Source: Siniperca chuatsi
Lineage: Eukaryota > Chordata > Actinopteri > Centrarchiformes > Sinipercidae
Reading direction: 5' to 3'
DNA length: 64,000 nucleotides
Assembly (NCBI RefSeq): GCF_020085105.1
Contig: NC_058044.1
Span: 34,622,952-34,686,951 of the forward strand
Below, piece by piece: positions 22,260-34,182 of this stretch. The number at the start of each line of letters is the position of its first letter. Position 1 is the stretch's first letter. The notes below the pieces were generated by a model. It made no database searches. It was not told where the DNA came from and saw nothing but the letters and a program-made list of their open reading frames with translations. A program made the position numbers and the translations under genes.

Positions 22260-22487
22260 ACAGCTCTGTTGTTCCTTGAAGTTTTGAATCATTTGGCTGA
22301 AGTGTACCAATAATCTAATATCCAGGTCTTGGCAGACATTCATAGAAACAATCTGAAAGCAGATGCTCATGCACAGTGGATAAGTCATAGATACAAATAG
22401 ACAGACAAATTCAATCTGAAGAACAGGTGATCGGTCACCTGATGAGAAGTGATCCATCACCTCCATGAGTACTGATCCAATTACTGA

Positions 22488-25400
22488 TCAGTTCAGGTCA
22501 GGCGGTATGAGTGCTGTCGGGGTTGATGGAGCAGCTTTAGTGAGAGACTGTAAAAAACAGAAAGAGAGCATCAGCATTCATGTCAGCACTTTGCACATCT
22601 TACTTTTCTTCTCATAACAGAAAGTTGTCAGTACAATGCTCATAATGATGTACTGTATTCAGTCTTGAAATGTGGACTGGATGAGGCAGTCTCTGAACTG
22701 GGACACATCTCCAGTGGCTGACTGATTTGTATTATTAGTCAAGGCTAATGTTGGTGAAAAGGAGGAATTTTCAAACTAGTAGGTTTGGAAAGAGGTCTGT
22801 AATTTCCTAATCATTTCCCTGATGTTTCCTGGAAAGAATTATGTAATTTGGTACTAATTATGGGAAAAATAGCAATTTCCTTGAAAGAAAAGCTCCATTT
22901 AAATCCAAATAAATATTCATTCATATTCATTATTATTGGATACTTTAAACTCCATGTTGAAAAGTTATTTCAAATTTTGCATATACAGCTGACCTATTGT
23001 GTACTGAGATTCTCAAGTTTACGCTGCAGTTAATTGGAATTTAATAATTGGAAGTGGACCAATTGATCTGTGGTCTTTATTTTCCCCACATTAGCATATT
23101 ACATAGTTGTTGTTTTTGTCTTTTTTGTTATAGGCTTTCCAAAAGAGCAAAAGTATAAGCAATGGATTGTGTTTGCCTGCTCAAATGTAAAGCTTGGGAC
23201 AAAGCTGAAGACGAGCTAAAACCTACAAGACCTAGACTGGACAAACCACACCTAAAGATTGTTTCCACCAATTTGCACAGATGTTTTAGTCTTTGACAGC
23301 TGACAACTGAGTAACATGCGACAAGAAGATGCAACAGTTGGCAAGCACAAACATGGACTGTCCTGATCTTTATTGGATTTTGTGAGGTTCACAATCCAGC
23401 AACCCCAGCCAAACTCGTTACCCAAAATAGTGTTACCTTAGCCAAACACATTAGTTAGTCCTCATCCTAAAAGCATTTCCTCTTGTATAAGTTAAACAAT
23501 AAATCATAAATCTAACCTTTTATTTATTTTTCTATAGTAAGTATTCAAACATGGTTATGTTAGAATATAACGTTTTTCAATTTACCGTACTACTGTACTA
23601 TAATACAGTTTTTCTTTTTTTTACATTTTTCCATATAGTATTCTTTTATACAAAAGCTAACTTTCTTTATTTACATGTCTTCTACATGAATCATCAGCTT
23701 GAGCTGGTAAGGATGAGGACTCTTTGCCTGGGACATGTAGCTTTAGCCTCAGTCTTGAATGCATGTATCTATCAAGGGGTATTGTAGTATTTAGTCCTGT
23801 CGGACTGTGAAATGTGTGTGAATGTGAAACGTAGTTGCAGCACTTTGAGTAGTCAGAAAGACTAGAAAGTCGCTATATAAGTACAGTCCATTTACCATTG
23901 AAATGATTTAAACTGGTGGCCATAACATAAACCTATATGATAGTTACATCACCCTAAAGAGCCTTGTGTTTCAATGTGTGCAATGTTCAGTAACATTGAA
24001 GAAATCGTTAAAGAAACATATGAAATGGAAATAGAGTTGTGAAGTGGAAGGAGCTATTTTGGAAGTCCCATTAATTTTTCCCATAGACAATGTTATGTGA
24101 CTCACAGCTGTACAAATCAGTTCCCTTTTAATTTTGGGCTCAACTTTGCTTGAGTTCAGCAACTATGGCACTGCGTTTTGTTAGCAACTGTAACAACAAA
24201 GTGTTTTGAATTCACTACCACTCTGATTCACGCCTTGGCTTAGCAAAGGGTTTATAAATGGGTCAATTAGTACAATTTTTCCATATCTACCTAATAGAGT
24301 TGTGTATTTGTTACTTTGAATCACAGAGAGCACTGATTTGACTTTTCCCTCTTTCTTGCTTCGGTGTTGTGTGGGAGCCTCAACTGCCTCAAATATTTTA
24401 ATGTGGCTGCTGTTTCATATGACCAATAAAAGCAGCCCTCCAGTGATTGATTAAACTAAGCATGATAGGCATTTTAATTATAATGTGTTGCTTTGAAATA
24501 GCTGAATATGATAAAAGCCCCCCGCCCCCCAACCAATGTTACGCTCTTGAGATGAATACTACAAATTTGAAAATCAAATCACCAAACCATTAACAATATA
24601 TGTGAACAAAATTCAATCATATCCGCTCATATGTTATACCCTCCAGATCCTCAGATACTTTGGTTAGGTTTGGTCTCCTGATTTAGGCTATAATGTCTGG
24701 AGGTTGGCAAGTATGCTGATCAACCATACTCATCATGGACCGTGATTATTGACTTGGCTTTTCATCTATACATGCTTTAAAATTGTGAATTTGGCTGCTG
24801 AACTTTTTACAAAAAATTCCTGGGGATTGATGAGTGATGACCCCGACCCCTGCGGTGGGTAATGTCACAGATGGCCTACTCATAAAATGCACCGACTTCA
24901 CCGATACCAAATCTCACTCCAAACTAAATTGAAGTTGTCAGCCCCTCCAAGTAAATTTGTATATATGTTCAATCAGTTGAGTTCAGATCCACCTCTGTTT
25001 TACATTAAGCATTTTAATGATGCTTATTTTTCAAAACACACTGTAGTTTTGGCGGTATAAACTTTACCTGGAATTATGTAACTGTAGCAGCTGATGGCGG
25101 TGCGGTCAGTGCAGGTTAATTTCCTGAGTCACATGACCTGCTCCACTTCCAGGTTACACCAAAAATCTATTGTAAAAACTACATCTGTAGTCATGTCTCC
25201 CCTAAAATATTTTGTTACAGAGGTGGCTTGCTCTGGGAGTGTATTTTCAGCAGCACCAACGCTACTGAAGGATCATTGAAATATTGATCATGAAGGTGGC
25301 ACTATTCCATAGAGTATAGGCTACAATATAGTATAGTATTGAGTATTTATAGTATATAGTTTAGAGAATGTTATATATCCAAGATGAAACTGACAGAAGG

Positions 25401-28141
25401 ACGGGACTGAGAGAATAAGTAACAATTATGAATTCGTCTGCTACTTCAGAACCATGGACAGCACCATTAATTAATCAATACACAGCACAGTTAGGCTACT
25501 GATATCTCAGAGCCATGGTCGGGACCATAGATGCTAACTGCACAAACCTCAGTCAAATATAGGATCAATGAGTCAATCAGACTAGACTAACATATTCAAC
25601 TAAACGACCCCTCGGCCCTGCACTCTCTCTGCTACTAGGGGATGGAGAGGGGGGATGGCAGGTTAACAAGGGGGATGCATTTTGGTCATATTGCTAACAA
25701 TCCCCCCTCACATCGCCTACTGGTTATTGGGAGTATAGGTCCACACATATGTCAAATGATTAACTCCTCTCTTGCTACTGGCCCTGTACCACTTTTTTAA
25801 AGCATGCCCTGGTCCACCCACCTCTTAAAAAGCCAAAAATGGGAATAAAAACAACATGTGGACCAACTAAATACAGCAAGAAACCTCTACCAAATCAAAC
25901 GTGGACCACACTGATTTTTATAGTAATAAAAGCCCAACATGTCAGCCCTGCTTGTCATACAACACTTGATTTACTTTGAGTAGACAAATCAAGTCTTTGC
26001 TAATTAAGAGAAAGTGTTAGAGTCTTACAGCGTACTGTCTGTAGCAGCGTCTGTGCCTGAAGAGAAGGAAGCAGAGGATGGCAGAGATGGCTGTCTGGGC
26101 CAGGGTGAAGAGAAGGAGGGACGACTTCACTCCCATGCTCAGCATCTGCTGTAAAGGACACACACAGCACTCACATTACTTCACATCACTTTTGTCATTG
26201 CAACTCACACAACACATTCATTAGGTATGACAGCAGGCCCATTCCTCCAGCAGCTGGGAGGGAGAATTTATTTATTGATTTTAATCAATTTAATGAGTTT
26301 AGCTTATCCCCAGTTACATGTACATGTCTGTCACAGTGGTGTTCAGTGAGGTACATAGTATTTCATGTATAGATAAAGCCATCCAGGCACGACGCCACAC
26401 ACTTTTGCTCAGACCGTACTGAGTTGTGGTGGCCCTGGACAAACATTTTACTACTTTTAACACAAGTTACTCCAAATAAAAAAAATCCCATAACCCCATG
26501 ATTATCCATGTTCCAACACAGGGTAGGAAATTACTAACCAAAATGACAGCTTTTCATAAAAGGAAGTGTTGTTTTTATTCAAGGCTGTAGAAACTTTTCT
26601 CCATCCTTCCTTTTCGCTTCACACCAATCCCCTAGCACACTGTGAATGGCTGTGATTACTGCCTGAAATAGAGGTGACTGTGGGACTTGTAACTTTAATG
26701 TTAACCTCAAGTTTTTGGATGTACGTTGAAATAAATGGACCAAAGCACTGTGAGTACTAAACGTTCAATAAGCCACATACATTTGCTCTGTGGACAGGGG
26801 TTCCTGTAATTCTTTGGAAATTTCTATGTAAAATTCTTCCAGTGTTCTGAGCCACTTTCAGACACACACTTGATTGTCCCCTTTACATACAGCATTTGAA
26901 CAAATACAGAAATTCACTTCACTATATTCACCTTCTATAGTAAGGTGAAGTGATGATTGAAGGGGTAAACCAGTGCTATTGTGAGTGCTAGGCGTGTGAT
27001 GGATCTGTGGGTCATGTCTGAGAGTTTGGATGTGCGAAGGCAGATGATTTTGGAGGCAGTACAGTATGTGTGATGCTGGTGAGTTTGTTTCAGTTGGAGA
27101 TGGTGTAGAAGCAGGGGCAACAGTGCAGCAGGATGGGCTGAGGCTCCAGAGGAGCACCACCATTAGGTCAACATTTCCACTGGACCAGCACTCTAGCACT
27201 AACCTGACGTGCCAGATGGTTTGTTACACAAAAGCATTTGAGAAGTCGTCCTTGGAAACAGTTTGGAAAAGGGCTGGCACTTTCAAAAAATACTTTGTTG
27301 TTTTTGAACAAACAGTCGCGGCGCTTCGCTTCTCGTTGTCGTCACACCTAAATCACCTGGCAGTAGTTCTTCACAGGACGCTGATCGGCCCGAACCACTG
27401 TGGTTTGGCCACAGGGCGCAAAACTTGAAGCCTGGCAAAATGGATTCTCGCATGATCTCACGTGATCTTGCAAATTTAGCTGCCTCTACTCTAGCACCAC
27501 CCACAAGACACACTTTTTAAGTATTTTAAGCTTCAAGCTATGTTTTTTGTACGACAGCAGGGTGACGTGAAATGAAGTTGATACCAACCGTGGTGTAGTG
27601 TATCTCGCTACAGTCGCCATGCAGTGTCTCGACGCAGGGCACCTCAGAATTCTTGTCCATGTCCACAGAGTAGATGATCACAGCCACCACTGACAGCACA
27701 GTGGACACCACGCTCACCATCAAACACGCCCACAGCTGAAAAAACGCACACAACATTTCCTCTTTTTAAACATTAGCGGAGGCAGAAAAGTAGTAGTAGT
27801 AATATGAGCAGCAACTGCAGTAGTACAAGTACATCCTGCCTAGCTGCATAGATACGATGTAAGAAATAAATGGAGCTTGGGAAAAGACAGTGTCCTTGTA
27901 TATAACCATGCATGTGCACACACTGTCTAGCTGCATATGTGTGTATGTGTTGTCTAGAGACTCACAATCTTCATGGTGCAGTGTTTGTCCAAGATGATAG
28001 CGACCACTCCTGCTGTGATGAACTGGGAGCACACACACCCAGGAGACAGTCAGCACAGAGGAACACATATCACAATATTAAGATCCCTGTGCTCAGCTCA
28101 ATCAGCACACATGATATCAGTGGAATCTAAATGAATACTTT

Positions 28142-28185
<44 letters not shown>

Positions 28186-30336
28186 CTCACTGTCAGGCCG
28201 CTCCACCAAGGAACTCCCAGACTGACCACCTCAGTGACCTCAGTGAAGTGCAGAGGAATGGAGTAGGACATGACCATCAGCCCCAGCATCACCTGACTCA
28301 CCTGGCGTGCACACACACACACACACACACACAATCCATTACCAGTAACCAACTTTGTGACACCATTGATCCAGGATCTAGCTGACTAACTAGTTAGTAC
28401 GACTGTGTTGAAGAATAAGCCATGGCTTGCCAAAACACACCACCACAACACAGCAGGCAGTGGTGGAAAATGTGAGTGAGTAACTACTACTTCTGGTGTT
28501 TCTGGTGTTAGTCTTTGTTGTGGACCTAGATCCAGTTTTTGAAGCACTTTCTATTTTGGCCCATAACACCTGAACCTTCAGATAGAGAAGGAAAATCACA
28601 TTTGTTTTTGACAAAAAAAACTTTACTCAAGGTCCATTTCTTCAGCTTTGAACCACATCTCAAAGTCTTCCTCTGTGTAGTTTTTTCTCGATCAGTGTTT
28701 TTTTTTTTCAATTTCTATACTTAGCAAAACCTCTTCTGTTTCAAATTGTCACTATCCAATCTTCACCAGATTTGGCTTAAGTGTGGTGGACATGATCTAG
28801 CTTAATCTAAAAACTGCCACAATTCTTGAACACAATTTCGAACAACACATACACACATTCATCAGTGCTGATAAATACTGCAACATTGAATGGCAGTTTT
28901 CCTGTAAGTGGTGTTACAGCAACATGATACGTTTAACTGGCCATTTAATGGTTCCCTGTGGACTTATTGACCTGTAGTCGCGTTTATGGAGCAGTTTTTG
29001 TATAAGTGGGTACCCAATTCACATGCAGCACATGTAATGTGTGACACATTACACATTCCTGACAATGGTTTCACCACTCCACTGATCAAACAAACTTCGA
29101 GGACTGCCTTCTTTCACCTACGTAACATTGCAAAAATCTGGCACATCCTGTCTCAAAATGATGCCGAAAAACTAGTGCATGCATTTATTACTTCTAGGTT
29201 GGACTATTGCAATTCCTTTTGATCAGGCTGCCCGAATAAGTCCCTTAAGACTCTCCAGTTGATCCAGAATGCTGCGGCACGTGTACTGACAAAAACTAGG
29301 AAAAGAGATCATATTTCTCCAATATTAGCTTCTCTGCACTGGCTCCCTGTAAAATCCAGAATAGGATTTAAAATCCTTCTCCTCACCTACAAAGCTCTTA
29401 ATGGTCAGGCATCATCGTATCTTAAAGATCTCATAATACCATATTATCCGACTCAGCTCCCAGCTTGGGTTCGGGAGGCAGACACCATCTCCACATTTAA
29501 CAGTAGGCTTAAGACTTTCCTCTTTGATAAAGCTTATAGTTAGGGCTGGCTTGGGTGAGTCCTGAACTATCCCTTAGTTATGCTGCTATAGGTCTAGACT
29601 GCCGGGAGACTTCCCATGATGCACTTCTTTCCTTCTCTCCTCCTCTCCCTCTCTGCTACTACAGTTGTTGTTATTGGCTATGTTACTAATATTGTCATTA
29701 TCACTCCTATAGCTGTCATTCCTATTATTATTAATTTATTCATATTAATATTACCACTACCATTACATTACTACTATTTTAAAATTCTAAGTGGTATTTG
29801 CATTGTACTGTTGGTTTATAAAGCACTGAATGGTTTAGGGCCAAAGTACATTTCTGATCTTCTGCTATGTTATGAACCATCCAGACCTCTCAGGTCATCT
29901 GGGATCAGGTTTGCTTTCTGTCCCCAGAGTTAAAACTAAACATGATGAAGCAGCGTTCAGTTTTTATGCTCCCAGAAAACTGCAGGTCTGCTCTGTTTTT
30001 TTAAATCAAGGCTGAAGACTTTTCTGTTTGCTGCCACCTTTAATTAAATCAAATAATGATTAATTTCTTACACTACACTGTAACTTTTACTCTCCTGTTA
30101 TATCTTGTTTTTATTTTCTATTGAAATCTTTTTAAGTGTTTTTAAATGTCTTTTTATATATCACCCTATGTTGCTTTTATGTTTTGAGAGAGAGACTTCT
30201 AGACTCACCCCCAGACATTTGGGCTCTCCTCTCAGGACGGCAGTGCGCAGAGCCTGCTGTCTTTCAGTCAGCTTGACAGCGTTCACATCCTCCAGCACCT
30301 GCACTGTCAGATCCCTGGATACTGCCACTGCCATCA
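22488..30336 (-). CDS. MS4A (CD20-like) four-transmembrane protein, spliced
   Basis: Coding exons on the minus strand: 30336-30209, 28301-28191, 28022-27966, 27735-27589, 26148-26029 and 22547-22488. All have AG/GT borders and all introns are phase 0, giving about 206 residues. The start ATG lies two codons inside its exon, so an upstream non-coding exon is expected. Residues 36-42 (GEPKCLG) match the G-x-P-x-x-L-G motif before TM1 of MS4A proteins. Four hydrophobic segments follow (about 44-61, 70-91, 99-121, 152-177). The TM3-TM4 loop has two Cys (132, 140), as expected for the disulfide-bearing outer loop. The tail is short and Pro/Thr-rich. MS4A proteins sit in the plasma or endosomal membrane and tune signalling or ion flux; the role of this member is unknown. 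The D-exon donor (ACG/GTTGGT) is weak. TMEM176-like is the main alternative. Confidence 0.8.
23830..23900. repeat. 'AAGTACAGTCCATTTACCATT' tail repeat in MS4A intron 5
   Basis: Same sequence as 8404-8466, in the long last intron (22548-26028). The rest of that intron holds no feature I recognise, apart from the 25640-25740 repeat. Confidence 0.5.
25640..25740. repeat. Short repeat shared with 14055-14140
   Basis: GGTTAACAAGGGGGATGCAT, TTTTGGTCATATTG and CCCCCCTCACATCGCCTACT match the block near 14060 with changes. It lies in MS4A intron 5. Confidence 0.4.
28145..28178. repeat. (TG)17 tract beside an MS4A donor
   Basis: On the gene's strand this is (CA)17, starting about a dozen bases after the donor of the second coding exon (donor GTGAGT at 28190-28185). 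Confidence 0.95.
28310..28333. repeat. (CA)12 tract at an MS4A acceptor
   Basis: On the gene's strand this is (TG)12, ending six bases before the AG of the second coding exon (AG at 28303-28302). It occupies the place of the polypyrimidine tract. Confidence 0.95.
28990..29810 (+). mobile_element. L2-like LINE family A, 3' fragment in MS4A intron 1
   Basis: Plus-strand frames give LHIPDNGFTTPLI, then RTAFFHLRNIAKIWHILSQN, RLDYCNSF*SGCPNKSLKTL, LQLIQNAAARVLTKTRKRDH and LLTYKALNGQASSYLKDLII, ending at AYS-stop near 29543. The 3' UTR starts with GGGAGACTTCCCATGATGCA near 29604. It is antisense to the MS4A gene and truncated at its 5' side. Confidence 0.8.
29800..30170 (+). mobile_element. Second LINE C-terminal fragment
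   Basis: VYKALNGLGPKYISDLLLCY followed by EPSRPLRSSG is the C-terminal signature of another L2-like LINE. Frames are broken after about 29930. It sits directly after the family A fragment and ends before the first MS4A coding exon. Confidence 0.6.
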
Positions 30337-30595
30337 CCTGCAGAGGACAGAAGAGCTCACTTTCCAAACTGCAGGACATTCTTACAGATCAGTTCACACA
30401 AAACCAGCCAAGTTGTGTGTTGTAGCTGTGGAGTTTTGGAGGCGCTGTAGACCTTTACCACATCAGACATGACTTGTAAAGCACAGGTGTAACTAACAGC
30501 GTTAATGAAGTCTCTGTTCCTTGGTAATGTCCCAGTAAGCCATTCCAGAAAGCCATCATATACAATACCAGGGCACTAGAACTTGCTGACCTACC

Positions 30596-31455
30596 TTGGA
30601 TTTGTTATTAGGGGTCCAAGCAGCAAAGCCTGTTAGGATTCTTCTTCTTCTTCTTGTGCCCCAAAAGTATCTGGATCTCAGAAACTGTAACAGCTACAGT
30701 TCCCAAACTCGGCAGATGGGCTGGAAATCTCACCCACTACTCAAAAAAAATTGTACCAATTGGTCAGATGGTGGCGCTATAACAACAAATTAACATTTGG
30801 CCTATAACTTTTGAACCATAAGTGACAGAAACAAATTCCTTTTTTCCTGGATTATGTGGGTCCAGACGAATCTGTCCATGTAAGCCACGCCCATTTGCAC
30901 CTGGATATATTTCCTGCCATTTAAAATGTCCAAATCTGTTCTTTCACTTCTCCTCCTACAAATTTTGAGCAATTTCCATCAACATTTTCATATAGCATAT
31001 CTGGACCAACCCGGAAAAAGTACTTTTTTGATATTCCATACAGTTTTGAAATTACACATTATACAAAATTCTATAAATTATACGTCTTCAAGTTCAATTT
31101 TACATAAACGCTCATAAATCAAAATTGGCTTAAGCTGTTGTAACCAAACTCGTTGCACATGTTCGTATGCTAGGTCCAAGCTTCGCTGAGCAGTCCTGGG
31201 ATATTCTGCCACTAGGGGGCGCCACAAATGTGAAAAATGTATCTCTCATAATTAACTGCAAGGATTTGAGTAAGAAATGTTCCACATGTTCTACAGCCAT
31301 GTTCAATTCATTGTAAAAAGTTTGGTCATGATTGGCAAAAAGGGGAGAGGTTTATAAGCTTAAACACATGTTTTCATCTATATTGCAGTCAAAACTTTCA
31401 AAAAGCATTTAAATTTTACCATAGGTCCTAGAGAGTTAAAATGTTTTCAGCACAT
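30596..31455. repeat. 'AGGGGTCCAAGCAGC' interspersed repeat
   Basis: TTATTAGGGGTCCAAGCAGC, the (TTC)n run, the CAGATGGTGGCGCTATAAC and GGGGGCGCCACAAATG words and the long AT-rich body form a repeat common in fish. AGGTCCAAGCTTCGCTGAGC near 31171 echoes its start. No coding sense. It lies between the MS4A start exon and the BEL element. Confidence 0.5.
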
Positions 31456-31461
31456 CCACTG

Positions 31462-31874
31462 TGTGAGTGCAACAAGCTAACTCACTAGCCCAGGACTTCA
31501 AAGTTCTTCTGTACTCAACACAAAACGTCAGTGAATAAAAGTCTCGAATCCAAAGTTCTTCGTTTGACTGTTTAATTATGAATCTCGCAACATAAAAAAT
31601 TTAAAACTTAGGATCTTAACTATTCTTACAAATTAACTGTGTAGTTCCGTGTAGGTCAAAAGACTGTGTTGCTCCAGAGTCCAGTGGCTTCTGACTGTTT
31701 CGCAGGGTTCTATTTCTTTCGTGCTAAATCTAACAGCCAATCAAATTGCGTTATACTAGATCACTGGCTAACTGTTTATATTCCAATTTCTACGTTTCAT
31801 TTGCAACACAAGTTTTTCTCAGATTTACAAAATAAACTCAAAATATTATTACTTCCATAGAAATGGCTTCAACA
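31462..31874 (-). repeat. BEL/Pao 3' LTR
   Basis: It begins TGTGAGTGCAACAAGC and ends GGCTTCAACA on the plus strand (TG...CA). It holds the 31 bp around GCAACACAAGTTTTTCTCAG that the other LTR lacks. Confidence 0.85.
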
Positions 31875-32189
31875 TATCCCAGTCCCTAATTGACTAGGCC
31901 TTAACATATCAATTATCAACTTAAATTTAAACTGAAGTCATTTACATTCTTACATTTAACACTTTCTCAATTCCTTTTAGCAAGAATATTCTTTTCTTCA
32001 CAGAAAAGTATTTAAAGATAAACATTAACTGTGAAGTATTAACAACTAAATGCTTCTCACAGATTATTCAACTGGTAATTTCTGTTCTATTCAAGTCTTT
32101 CTCTTCTATCTTCAGTCTTCTCCCTGCAACAAACAAAGTTTAGTTACGGGTCTTTGAATGATGCTGGTCTTCGTCCGAACTTCAGCACT

Positions 32190-32468
32190 TTAGACAATGC
32201 CTTTGGAGTCAGGCATCACCCTCATGATTCTGCCTAACATCCAGGAGTTTCTTGGCAGGAAAGAATCTGCGACAAGGACAACATCTCCAACCTTGAAACT
32301 TCTCTTTAAGCCGAGCCATTTTTGCCGTTCTTGCAGAAGCGGTAGGTATTCGTGAGTCCACCTTCGCCAGAACAGATCCGCCATGTATTGTATTTGTCTC
32401 CAGCGGCGGCGGGCGTAGACATCATCCTTAGTGAACACACCAGGTGGAAAACTAGGCTGTGTTTTCAA
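32190..32468 (-). pseudogene. BEL/Pao integrase C-terminal domain (DUF5641 type)
   Basis: [51 protein letters not shown] and [12 protein letters not shown] form the domain that follows the integrase core in BEL/Pao polyproteins. The link to the core (32469-32677) is open only with frame changes and a stop. Confidence 0.8.
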
Positions 32469-32639
32469 TGCAAGCAGATGATTCGGTCATTGGGGTGATC
32501 TGTGTTCGTGGTTAAAGGTCTCCCATTGATGATGCTCTCAACTTCGCATAAGAGAGTGTGTAGTCCTTCATCTTCTAAGAGCTGCTGCTTCACAACGGAG
32601 CTCAGCACTTTTCTCACTGTACGGATTTGACGCTCCTAG

Positions 32640-33031
32640 ATACCACCGTGGTGAGATGCAGCAGGCGGGTTAAAAATCTATTGTACACCTTTTCTCATGA
32701 CTTCATAGATGCGAGACTGATCCAGCTCTGCCAATGCCTCACACAGCTCTCGTTCAGCGCCGACAAAGTTGGTGCCATTGTCGGAACGAATAACTGACAC
32801 TTGACCTCTTCTGGCTTGAAAACGCCGTATGGCATTAATACATGAATCAGTGTCAAGAGAATGGGCTACTTCTATATGCACTGCCCTGACAGTTAAACAT
32901 GTGAAGAGCACTCCATAACGCTTAGCCTTTGCATGTCCTCTTCTGACCTCAAAAGGTCCAAAATAATCTACACTCGTGTTGGTGAAGGGTGGTTTGTCGG
33001 GGAGCAGACGATCTTGTGGCAGATCCGCCAT
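32640..33031 (-). pseudogene. BEL/Pao integrase core
   Basis: SVDYFGPFEVRRG carries the first catalytic Asp and VIRSDNGTNFVGAE the second. The Glu region follows after the stop at 32678 in a broken frame (a PAASHHGG-like stretch near 32650). The enzyme would insert the cDNA into the genome. This copy is interrupted. Confidence 0.8.
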
Positions 33032-33073
33032 TTTCTGCTCTCCTGCCTTTGCATGTAGTCTTCTGCAGAGGTT

Positions 33074-34045
33074 TCACTCTGAAATCACTTTTTTTGCCGC
33101 TGCATTGGCTCTTGGTATCCAATACCGTTGTCGCAATATGGCTAAGACATGGTTCCTACCTCCGTGTCCACACTCTTGATGGATGTGGTGGAGAATGAGA
33201 TGAGCTATTCTGTGCTGTTTATGCAGAATGGCAGGATGCTTGGCCTCCTCAGGCATCGCCGATCTGTTCAAACGTCCTCCTACTCTCAACACGTCCTCTT
33301 GCAAGTATGGATCCAGTTTGAAGATAGAACTGTTCTTTTTCACACGGTAGCCTGCCGACTGCAAGGCTTGTATCTCCTCTGTGTAAGTTTGTCTCTGACT
33401 GTATTTAACCAGTTCAATTTCAGCTCTGGATAGATCTTCCATGGTAAGTATTCTTTTTTCCAGGTTTTTTTTGTACATCACCATTTGCTGTTCAACTATA
33501 GATCTGCATTTCTCTGGATCATTCTCATTCTGCTGTATGTTCTGCTCAAACTCTTTTCTCTTCTCGCTCAAGTGCCGCAATGTCCTTTTCAAGTGCAAAA
33601 TCCAAGATGCCGCCTTTTTTAGCTTATGCCAGCTGGAGTAATACTCAACGAGCCGATTCAGTGGATCTGTGCATTCGTTTGAGTTTGAGCACGACGCTGC
33701 AGCGGATGTCTTCACCTCAACATCGTCTTCAGTCAGGTAAGGACACTGTTCAGGTTGTTCTGGCCATTCAACTTCTTTTCGCAGGAAACTAGGCCCCTGA
33801 AACCAGCTTTTACTTTCCATGAAGCTCTGGATCTTCAAACCTCTGGAAGCCTGATCTGCTGGGTTTTGTGAGGTGTTGACATACTTCCACTGAGAAGATG
33901 TAGTCACTTCTCTAATGAAAGAGACACGGTTGGCTACAAACGTCTTGAAACGAAGAGCATAGTTTTCTATGTACTTTAGTACTGTTGTACTATCCGTCCA
34001 GAAGACCGACTCCAGCAGGGGAACTTCAAGTTCTTCTTTCAACAT
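33074..34045 (-). pseudogene. BEL/Pao RNase H end and integrase zinc-binding region
   Basis: A frame of 323 codons. FWTDSTTVLKYIENYALRFK, VANRVSFIREV and NPADQASRG are the RNase H side. After a charged linker, HPAILHKQHRIAHLILHHIH, QECGHGGRNHVLAILRQRYW is the H-H half of the integrase zinc finger. The stop at 33074 comes just before the Cys pair. Confidence 0.8.
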
Positions 34046-34182
34046 CTGATCGATCGATCATTCTCGGGATCGTGATCAGTTTGAGTGGAGCGACTCTGGA
34101 CTTTCCCATCAAGAATGATACATGTTTCTCACCCCGGTCATTTGTTAGCAAGAGATACGACACAACGCCATATCCGTCTTGA

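Noticed and set aside
26858..27428. ORFs of 113 and 120 codons inside the MS4A gene as an extra exon
   Set aside because: They lie in the intron between 26149 and 27588. The flanking exons already join in phase without them, and they have no hydrophobic or family signature.
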